From assembly GCA_036504595.1 (NCBI GenBank), contig DASXUX010000053.1:264996-328995 (forward strand): a stretch of 64,000 nt of DNA, in the 5' to 3' direction. Each line of letters starts with the position of its first letter. Positions within the stretch are counted from its first letter, which is position 1. Position numbers and translations under genes: made by a program. The stretch comes from DASXUX01 sp036504595. Its GTDB lineage: Bacteria > Planctomycetota > SZUA-567 > H5-PLA8. Shown here piece by piece: positions 16,126 through 22,530 of this stretch. The notes under the pieces are model-generated. The model was not told the DNA's origin and did no database searches. It saw nothing but the letters and a program-made list of their open reading frames with translations.

Positions 16126-17154
16126 TCACCGTTTCTTCAGCATATGCGTCATGCCTGCGCGAATGTAGAGTTCGCGCAGTAGCTTCTTGCTTTCCTCATC
16201 GAGCGTAACGATCTGCATTCCGTACTGCCATGCGTCTTTAATAAGCGGGCTGCGCTGAACCGTGCACACGCGGCAGAGCGGCTTCACGTCTTTCGTGCCG
16301 CAGCGAATCGTCAGGATCGCGTGCGCTTTCCGCTCCATCAATTGCCCGGCGTCGCAGCAGTCCGGATCGGGGCCTTCGATCTTAAAGCCGCCCTCGCTGA
16401 AATCGATGGATCGCCCGCGGTGGATCGTCTCCTCCCACTGCGTCCCGTCCCCAGCGCAGAACTCGAACAGCACCGGCATGTAGATCTGCTCGCGCCGCTG
16501 CCGTTCCGCCTGCTTGGGCGGAGCTTTCGTCTCGTGCTGCGCCGGAGCGGCGGGACTTCCCCGGCTTGGAGTCAACTGAGCGGCCGCGCCCGTGCCTCGC
16601 TGGTGCCGCGAGATTGACGATGTGCTCGTGCCCGGCGCGCGCCCCATCGCGACCGGACGCTCCAGCGCCGTGGCGTCAGGCTTGGAGACTGCGGTGGCCG
16701 GCTTGGAGGGCAACGGCGTGAGCTTGGCGGAGGTCTGCGTCAACGCCTCGGACGCCTTCTTGCTGCGGAGCTTCTCCGACGCAACGCGAATCATCGCGCC
16801 ATTGAGGATTTCCGTCTGATATTCGTCGATGGCGCCGAAGGTCAGCCCCACATCCAGGCTGCCGTCGCGGCACTTCTTCACCCAGCGCACCTGCGATTCC
16901 CGAAAGATCAGGTTGCGCAGTTCGGGAGGCTCGGTCAGTTCCACCGTCAGCGGCCGGGTTGGCGTCAGAATCTCGTGCCAGGCCGTGACGGTCTCGTCAT
17001 CCACCTCATCCCAACTGACATGAATCTGGCAGCCCGCCTCGCTGAGATCCACGATGGTACACATCATGCTGGTGAGGCCAAACTGGCGCAGCAGCAAGGT
17101 GCCCTTGTCGAGCCGTAAACGGACTTTGGCGCGAGGTGTGTTCCGACCAGTCAT
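16126..17154 (-). CDS. protein with two PilZ domains
   Basis: 342 residues from ATG 17154 with GAAAGG upstream (the in-frame start at 17190 lacks one). The first PilZ domain (~1-130) has both c-di-GMP signatures: R-x-x-x-R as RAKVR near residue 8 and D-x-S-x-x-G as DLSEAG. A low-complexity linker (~130-225, rich in Ala, Pro, Ser, Thr) follows. The second PilZ domain (~225-340) has DFSEGG but no clear R-x-x-x-R, so only the first may bind the nucleotide. It is probably a c-di-GMP effector. A second PilZ protein is at 34030. Confidence 0.75.
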   Translation of the reverse strand: MTGRNTPRAKVRLRLDKGTLLLRQFGLTSMMCTIVDLSEAGCQIHVSWDEVDDETVTAWHEILTPTRPLTVELTEPPELRNLIFRESQVRWVKKCRDGSLDVGLTFGAIDEYQTEILNGAMIRVASEKLRSKKASEALTQTSAKLTPLPSKPATAVSKPDATALERPVAMGRAPGTSTSSISRHQRGTGAAAQLTPSRGSPAAPAQHETKAPPKQAERQRREQIYMPVLFEFCAGDGTQWEETIHRGRSIDFSEGGFKIEGPDPDCCDAGQLMERKAHAILTIRCGTKDVKPLCRVCTVQRSPLIKDAWQYGMQIVTLDEESKKLLRELYIRAGMTHMLKKR

Positions 17155-17270
17155 GGCGGCCTTTCGTGAAAGCTTTTCCGCTGGCGACACTCTACCCGCT
17201 GCCCTTTGTTATTTACAGCCGGGAAGATGAAGCAAACTTCGCGCCTGAACCCCGCAGCAGCCTGTGGTTT

Positions 17271-17684
17271 ATGCCAAGTACTGACAACACAGGCAAATGG
17301 CTAATCGCGATCGGCCTCGCGATCGTTCTCTTGGGTGTAATCTTGTTTCTGCTGGGCAAAATTCCCTTCCTCGGAAAACTGCCGGGCGACATCCACATCC
17401 AAAAAGAAAATTATTTGTTCTCATTAAGTAAATTGCAACATATCCTTGTCGCACCACGCACCACATCGGGCGACCAGCCACCGCTCACCGCACCCCGATA
17501 CCAAGTACCACTCACCAAGTACCGCTCACCAAGTACTGCTACTTCACCACCACCACGATCTCATTCGACACAAGCTGCCCGCCGCGCCAGTATCCCCCAC
17601 TACTCAGTTCCGGCTGGTCGGGGCGCGGCCCCGGACAATCGAAGCGCGCTCGAAGCCCATACCGGCCGGGCCCCGGCAACATAA
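17271..17684 (+). CDS. DUF2905 membrane protein with C-terminus replaced by repeat sequence
   Basis: ATG 17271. Residues 1-45 (LIAIGLAIVLLGVILFLLGK, then FLGKLPGDIHIQKENYLF) match the start of DUF2905, a ~70-residue protein with two membrane helices. Where the second helix should begin (after ENYLF) the sequence degenerates, then runs through ACCAAGTACCACTCACC repeats and 146 bases into the 3' end of the convergent gene before stopping at 17684. The second helix and original stop are therefore lost. It is probably a broken gene, or a shortened one whose tail is read-through. Confidence 0.5.
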   Translation: MPSTDNTGKWLIAIGLAIVLLGVILFLLGKIPFLGKLPGDIHIQKENYLFSLSKLQHILVAPRTTSGDQPPLTAPRYQVPLTKYRSPSTATSPPPRSHSTQAARRASIPHYSVPAGRGAAPDNRSALEAHTGRAPAT

Positions 17685-18708
17685 AATGTCCGTTCGGCAA
17701 TTTCAGCCGCCGCACTTCCTTGCCATCCAACGTCACACGCTCGAGCTCCACATCTACCGCAACTGGCAAAGCGCCAAACGCCGTGACGACCCGGACCATC
17801 GGCAGCCCCGTGAAGCCGCCTTGCTTCGCCTTGCCGTAATCGTCAGGCAGAATGGCCTTGATCGGCGCGCCAGCGGCCGGCTGCTGTTCTCCTTCTTTGC
17901 GAACCGGCAGCGCGCGGAGTTCGTACGACGCCGACGCCAGCAGGTTCGCGCCCCACGCCGAACTGCCAATGACAATCTGCACCTCTTCTGCGCTCAAGTT
18001 CGCATAGTTGACGCCCAGATTCCGAATGTCGCCCGGCTGCAGCGCCAACGTCGCCGGCCCCAGAATCAGCCGCATGTTGCCTGCCACCGGCCCGCCTTCC
18101 AGCAGCGGCAGCAGCGTGCGAGCCACTCCGGCCTGGTCGCGATCGGTCCCGCATCCAGCCGCCGTCAACTGCGGTCGAGCGCTCTCGCCGGCCGCCAGCA
18201 GTTTCAGCATCGCTTCGTTGCGCGTGGCCGTCTCGCTGCGAGCCGCACGCTTGATCCACTCCGCCACGTCGCCATTCAGAGCCTCGGGCGCGGGCCGCGG
18301 GCCGTAAGCTCCAATGGCTTTGATCACTTGCGCCACGACCGGCGCCTGCATGTTCTCAATCGTTACCAGATTTGCATCGCTGCCGCCGTTGGCCACGTGG
18401 TACGTGCCGTCGCCGAGGCGGTTGAGCGCCAGCAGCCAGGACTTGCCGTTGGTTTCCGCGCGCGGAATTTCCCGCTGCCGCACCCAGATAATGTCCCGTC
18501 CGCCGCGCAGATCGTCGCCTTTCAGCACGCGATCGATCCACAGCGCCGTCCACTCGCTGCCCACGACGGCCCCGGCGTGAGCGATCACGACATCGTTCGC
18601 CAGAATCGCCAGATCCGCAATCGTCACCGGAGCGGGGCTCTCCCCCGCACGCGACGGCATCGCCGCTAAAACGCAAAGCAACAAAGAACCGCAAACCAGC
18701 CGTTTCAT
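17539..18708 (-). CDS. secreted protein of unknown function
   Basis: 389 residues; ATG 18708; signal peptide (KRLVCGSLLLCVLAAMPSRA, residues ~2-21). The mature part has two beta-rich halves joined by a helical segment (~150-215). No family is recognised with confidence. The IADLAILANDVVIAHAGAVV opening resembles proteins that begin with an exported domain of planctomycete type, but this is only an impression. The 3' end overlaps the read-through tail of the opposite gene. Confidence 0.7.
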   Translation of the reverse strand: MKRLVCGSLLLCVLAAMPSRAGESPAPVTIADLAILANDVVIAHAGAVVGSEWTALWIDRVLKGDDLRGGRDIIWVRQREIPRAETNGKSWLLALNRLGDGTYHVANGGSDANLVTIENMQAPVVAQVIKAIGAYGPRPAPEALNGDVAEWIKRAARSETATRNEAMLKLLAAGESARPQLTAAGCGTDRDQAGVARTLLPLLEGGPVAGNMRLILGPATLALQPGDIRNLGVNYANLSAEEVQIVIGSSAWGANLLASASYELRALPVRKEGEQQPAAGAPIKAILPDDYGKAKQGGFTGLPMVRVVTAFGALPVAVDVELERVTLDGKEVRRLKLPNGHFMLPGPGRYGLRARFDCPGPRPDQPELSSGGYWRGGQLVSNEIVVVVK

Positions 18709-19570
18709 GAAAATAGATTCTCCAATAGCAGTATGGGTGGAGCAGCCTACGCAGGTATCGTCATAATTTCCAGTGCAGCGCAGGTGGCACGTTTGTGTTC
18801 GCGCCGTCTTCTTGGCGCGAACTCAAGCGTGCAATCGTGTCCACCCTCCGAAGCGCGTCCAATTCCCTCCGAAACCGCACCGAGCGTTCGTACCGCAAAC
18901 GCCCCGCCCGCTGCTCCGTCCTGTAAAAAACTGCACCTGTGGTGGTGTAGGCCATTTCGCCGAATTGTCCGTACCCTGTAAAAAAGTGCACGTGTGGTGT
19001 CCCTTGGATTCCATCCTCAAGCCTCAGGTCTCAAGCCTCAAGCCTTCTGTGTGCCTCCCACCAACAGAGCCTGTAAAAAAGTGCACGTGTGGTGGTGTAG
19101 GACATTTCGCCGAATTGACCGTTCCCTGTAAAAAACTGCACATGTGGTGGTGGGTGCCATCGGTCTGCGCCTTTTCCGTTTGCAGACCGATGGATTCAGC
19201 CGCCAGCTTCGCCGTGCATTCCGTCCGAACCTGCACCGTGCGTAGGACATTTTGCCAAATTGTCCGTTCCCTGTAAAAAAGTGCACCTGTGCACCTCCCC
19301 CTGAACAGACCACAGAGAGCACGGAGAAGGAGTAGAATAGAAAAACCTCTGCGATCTCTGTGTCCTCTGTGCCTCCGTGTTGAAAGCTGTTTCCTTGCGT
19401 TGGCCTGAACGGTTACCTGTCTAAAACTGCACATGCGCATTAAGAACCTAAAACGCTTCTCCTCACTCCGGACAGAGTATCCCTCCTGCATCCTCTATAA
19501 TATATGACGTTCGCCCCTCGATTTTATTTCAACGATTCTTAATATTTTGTTTGGTAAATACAACCCCTGC
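18709..19570. repeat. 860-bp gene-free stretch with a repeat array
   Basis: Six copies of CCTGTAAAAAAGTGCAC or one-base variants at 18920-18936, 18975-18991, 19070-19086, 19125-19141, 19270-19286 and (weaker) 19416-19432, all on the plus strand and mostly followed by GTGTGGTGGTG-like bases. Three are preceded by a near-perfect 21-bp palindrome with core GACATTTCGCCGAATTGTC (about 18951-18971, 19101-19121, 19246-19266). A separate palindrome is at 18788-18831, and a CTCTGTGCCTCCGTG inverted repeat at 19309-19391. No protein-coding frame here has family support. Confidence 0.85.
18788..18831. repeat. 44-bp palindromic element, intergenic copy
   Basis: CACGTTTGTGTTCGCGCC (18788-18805) against GGCGCGAACTCAAGCGTG (18814-18831). 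The same element lies inside the oxidoreductase gene at 38268-38311. Confidence 0.8.
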
Positions 19571-19831
19571 TCACGCCAGCTTCTGCGCCAAGCGTTCTTC
19601 TAGAATCTCGCTCACCGTCAGAGGGATGATGATCTTCCCGCTCTTGCGGAAGAACGCGTCCACTTCGGTCAGCGCGTCCGACGTGTAAGCGAACGAAACG
19701 AAGAAGCCCCGCTTCCCGACGCGCAACACCGGCTCCGCCGCCGGCACGCGAACCGCCGGCGCAGGCGCCTCTTCAGCCGCAATGCTCGCGCTCGCTTTCG
19801 CTCGGGAGGACGGCTTTTTGTTTGTGGCCAT
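19571..19831 (-). CDS. small protein resembling the C-terminus of a restriction-endonuclease-like domain
   Basis: 86 residues from ATG 19831. After a Lys/Ala/Pro-rich start, the second half (RVGKRGFFVSFAYTSDALTE, then FFRKSGKIIIPLTVSEILEE) resembles the last third of Mrr-like nuclease domains attached to DNA methylases. The catalytic part of such domains is missing. It could be a remnant or a stand-alone small protein. No methylase lies beside it. Confidence 0.5.
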   Translation of the reverse strand: MATNKKPSSRAKASASIAAEEAPAPAVRVPAAEPVLRVGKRGFFVSFAYTSDALTEVDAFFRKSGKIIIPLTVSEILEERLAQKLA

Positions 19832-19917
19832 GCCCCGGATTGTAGGCCCCCGCAAAATCGCGTCAATGGCCCAAGTGGGGCAGGCTGTCTAGCCTGCCAA
19901 TTCGTTCCCGCCGATTT

Positions 19918-20020
19918 CACGACTTTAACACAGGCACAGAGAACACGGAGAACACAGAGAAAAACTTATAGAAAAACTCTGTGACCTCTGCGTTCTCTGT
20001 GCCTCCGTGTTGAAGTCGTG
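19918..20020. repeat. inverted repeat of the CTCTGTGCCTCCGTG family
   Basis: Left arm CACGACTTTAACACAGGCAC (from 19918) and right arm GTGCCTCCGTGTTGAAGTCG (to 20020) fold into a long stem. The related element at 19309-19391 shows this is a dispersed family. Another hairpin, GGCAGGCTGTCTAGCCTGCC, lies at 19879-19898. Confidence 0.75.
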
Positions 20021-20087
20021 GCTTTTCACCGTTACGGCTACGGCCTCTCTTTGTCTCGGCGCGCGAAGGAGAGTAGAATCGGGGCGC

Positions 20088-22454
20088 ATGAAGATTGCTC
20101 TCGCTCAGATCAACCCGACCATCGGCGACTTCGACGCCAACTGCTCGCGCATCGTCGCTCAGGCCAAGGCGGCGGCGGCTCAAGGCGCGCAGCTCACGAT
20201 TTTCTCTGAGATGTGCGTGATGGGCTACCCGGCGCGAGACATGCTCGAAAAGCCGGCATTCCTGATTGCGCAGGACCGCGCGATTGAACGGCTGAAGACC
20301 GAGCTGCGAGAGATTCCGGTGGTGCTCGGGATCGTGATGCGCCGGGAAGCCGGCAAGGAGGCCGGCGCCACCGGCCGGCCGCTGTACAATTCCTGCGTGC
20401 TGCTCGTTGATGGCCAGGTGAAGGCGCTGGGGAACAAAAGTCTTCTGCCGACATACGACGTGTTCGATGAAGACCGCTACTTCCAGCCGGCGGCGCATCC
20501 GGAACTGGCGGTCTTCAAGGGCAAGCGCTTCGGCCTGACGATTTGCGAGGACGCTTGGAACGATAAGGATTACTGGCGGCAGGTGCGCAAATACGATGTC
20601 GATCCGGTCGAAGACGTGGTTTCGCGCGGCGCTGAAATCCTGATCAACATTTCGGCCTCGCCGTACAACATCGGCAAGCAGCCGATGAAGGAGCAGATGC
20701 TGGCGGCGATTGCGCGCAAGCACAGCCGGCCGCTCCTTTATGTGAATCAGGTTGGCGGGAACGACGATCTGATTTTCGACGGGCGTTCGCTGGCGTTCGC
20801 CGCCGATGGCACTCTGCTGGCGCGCGGGCCGGCGTTTGAGGAAGGCGTGACCGTCGTTGATCTGGATGTGGTGGTGCCGGCCTCCGCGCCGGCTGGGATG
20901 GTGCCGGCCTCCGCGCCGGCGGGGATGGTGCCGGCCTCCGCGCCGGCAAGCGCAGACCCACCCAAACCTTTCCGACAGTATCGACGATGCCTGCCGCACT
21001 GGCGGCTGGAAGGCGCGTACTATTTCGTGAGTTGGAGATTAGCCACGAATGAACCAGAGCTGTCCCCGGACGAGCGATCATTCGTTGTTTCTGCCTTGCT
21101 GCACTTCAACGCGTTGCGATACGCGCTGATCGCTTATGTTGTCATGAGCGATCATGTCCATGCGATCGTGCAACCGTTTGAAGAACACTCGCTCGAGTCA
21201 GTTCTGCATTCCTGGAAATCATACACAGCGAACCGCATGCAGCGGGAGACCGGCCGCTCAGGCGCCGTATGGGAACGCGAATACTATGATCGGATACTGC
21301 GGAACGACGCCGAATTCTACGAGAAGCTCAACTACATCCAGAGCAATCCCTTTAAACGCTGGCCGGACTTGAAGGATTACAAGTGGCTGGCATTTCTGGC
21401 GGGCACCGGACCGGTTTCGGCCGGCACGGAGGCCGGCACCACCCTGCATGGCAGCACCTCTCATCTGGCCGGCACGGAGGCCGGCACCACCCTGCATGGC
21501 AGCACCTCTCATCTGGCCGGCACGGAGGCCGGCACCACCCTGCATGGCAGCACCTCGCATCCGGCCGGCGCGGAGGCCGGCACCACCCTGCTCCCCGCCT
21601 TGTCCACCGAAGAGGAAGTCCACCGCGCGCTGGTGCTCGGGACACGCGATTACGCGCGCAAGTGCGGCTTCAAGTCCGCGGTGCTGGGCCTGTCGGGCGG
21701 GATCGATTCGGCTTTGGTGGGGACGATCGCGGCCGAAGCCTTCGGGCCCGAGAACGTGCTTGGCGTGGCGCTGCCCAGCCGCTTCAACGCGCCCGAAAGC
21801 CTGGCGGATGCGCAAGAGCTGGCCAAACGATTGGGCATCCATTTTGATGTGATTCCCATCGAAGACCTGGCGAAGAGCTACAAAGGCGCGCTCACGCCGA
21901 TTTTCGCCGGGCGCAAGGAAGACGTGACGGAAGAGAACTTGCAGGCGCGCATTCGCGGCGTGCTGCTGATGGCGCTTTCGAACAAGTTCTGCCATCTGCT
22001 ACTGACGACCGGCAACAAGTCGGAGCTCGCCACCGGGTACTGCACGCTGTACGGGGACATGTGCGGCGGCCTGGCGGTGATCAGCGATTTGTACAAAACG
22101 ATGGTCTACCGCGTGTCGCGGCATTTGAACGCGATCAACCCGAAGAATCCACCGATACCCGAATCGTGCATCACGAAAGCGCCGACGGCCGAGTTGCGCT
22201 TCAACCAGTGCGACCAGGACACGCTGCCGCCGTACGAAATCCTGGATGGCATTTTGAAGGCGACGATTGAAGAGCAGAAGACGGCCGGCGAGATCGTCGC
22301 GCTCGGCTACGACGAGAAGATCGTGCGGCAAGTTCTGCGCATGCTGGACGTTACTGAATATAAGCGGCGGCAAGCTCCGCCGGGCCTGAAAGTGACGGTG
22401 AAGGCCTTCGGGACCGGGCGGAGAATGCCGATCGCGCAACGCTTTAGAGAATGA
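20088..22454 (+). CDS. nadE: glutamine-dependent NAD+ synthetase with an in-frame RAYT-type transposase inside
   Basis: 788 residues from ATG 20088 (upstream in-frame codons lie in an inverted repeat). Residues ~1-280 are the nitrilase-fold glutaminase with Glu41, Lys117 and Cys153 in place. Residues ~505-788 are the NAD synthetase with the ATP loop LSGGIDSALVG (Ser536 region). It makes NAD+ from deamido-NAD, glutamine and ATP. Between the domains, residues ~263-501 are foreign: three 9-residue repeats (VPASAPAGM), a Y1/HUH transposase (~288-441) and four 16-residue repeats (AGTEAGTTLHGSTSHL). Without the insert the protein would be ~549 residues, the normal NadE length. A smaller GCCGGC insert is at residues ~87-97. 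All frames join without a stop. Whether the chimera is active, is processed, or makes transposase is unknown. nadE is normally essential unless another route exists. Confidence 0.9.
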   Translation: MKIALAQINPTIGDFDANCSRIVAQAKAAAAQGAQLTIFSEMCVMGYPARDMLEKPAFLIAQDRAIERLKTELREIPVVLGIVMRREAGKEAGATGRPLYNSCVLLVDGQVKALGNKSLLPTYDVFDEDRYFQPAAHPELAVFKGKRFGLTICEDAWNDKDYWRQVRKYDVDPVEDVVSRGAEILINISASPYNIGKQPMKEQMLAAIARKHSRPLLYVNQVGGNDDLIFDGRSLAFAADGTLLARGPAFEEGVTVVDLDVVVPASAPAGMVPASAPAGMVPASAPASADPPKPFRQYRRCLPHWRLEGAYYFVSWRLATNEPELSPDERSFVVSALLHFNALRYALIAYVVMSDHVHAIVQPFEEHSLESVLHSWKSYTANRMQRETGRSGAVWEREYYDRILRNDAEFYEKLNYIQSNPFKRWPDLKDYKWLAFLAGTGPVSAGTEAGTTLHGSTSHLAGTEAGTTLHGSTSHLAGTEAGTTLHGSTSHPAGAEAGTTLLPALSTEEEVHRALVLGTRDYARKCGFKSAVLGLSGGIDSALVGTIAAEAFGPENVLGVALPSRFNAPESLADAQELAKRLGIHFDVIPIEDLAKSYKGALTPIFAGRKEDVTEENLQARIRGVLLMALSNKFCHLLLTTGNKSELATGYCTLYGDMCGGLAVISDLYKTMVYRVSRHLNAINPKNPPIPESCITKAPTAELRFNQCDQDTLPPYEILDGILKATIEEQKTAGEIVALGYDEKIVRQVLRMLDVTEYKRRQAPPGLKVTVKAFGTGRRMPIAQRFRE
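20874..20948. repeat. three tandem 27-bp hairpin repeats, left flank of transposase
   Basis: GTGCCGGCCTCCGCGCCGGC starts at 20874, 20901 and 20928, with spacers TGGGATG and GGGGATG. Each copy has arms GCCGGC around a 6-base loop (CTCCGC). The orientation is opposite to the repeats on the right flank. Confidence 0.9.
20949..21412 (+). mobile_element. REP-associated tyrosine (Y1/HUH) transposase domain inside nadE
   Basis: ~154 codons with no stop and no separate start context. It begins near PFRQYRRCLPHWRLEGAYYF, the usual opening of COG1943/RAYT proteins. The metal-binding HUH motif is His356-Val-His358 in MSDHVHAIV, and the nucleophile is Tyr416 in YIQSNPFKRW. WKSYTANRMQ and GAVWEREYYDRIL between them match the family. 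All key residues are intact, so a folded nuclease domain is plausible. Stand-alone relatives are IS200/IS605-like enzymes that act on single-stranded REP hairpins. Here it lies in the same strand and frame as nadE. An internal ATG (for example 21145) could give only a fragment. Confidence 0.9.
21419..21590. repeat. four tandem 48-bp hairpin repeats, right flank of transposase
   Basis: Copies start at 21419, 21467, 21515 and 21563 (the last partial). Each holds GGCCGGCACGGAGGCCGGC, the reverse form of the left-flank hairpin, plus a spacer read as TLHGSTSHL. The near-identity of copies suggests recent tandem expansion. Confidence 0.92.
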
Positions 22455-22530
22455 TGAATTCGGAATGATGAATGATGAATATGGCAGAGATAAACCTTAT
22501 TCCGCATTCATCACTCATCATTCATCATTC
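22444..22530. repeat. GAATGATGAAT / ATTCATCATT inverted word repeat
   Basis: GAATGATGAATGATGAAT (22463-22480) and TTCATCACTCATCATTCATC (22506-22525) form an imperfect hairpin. The next gene's start codon and first ~20 codons lie inside it. The same word is at 52016-52096. Confidence 0.8.

Noticed and set aside
18920..19432. CRISPR array
   Set aside because: Spacing is irregular (54 to 146 bases), the repeat is only 17 bases, and there are no cas genes.
20007..20087. Upstream extension of nadE
   Set aside because: The extra codons lie in an inverted repeat, and the canonical nitrilase start MKIALAQINPTIGDF is at 20088.
21419..21590. CRISPR-like array (regular repeats)
   Set aside because: The spacers between hairpins are themselves repeated and the whole is in a coding frame; there are no cas genes.
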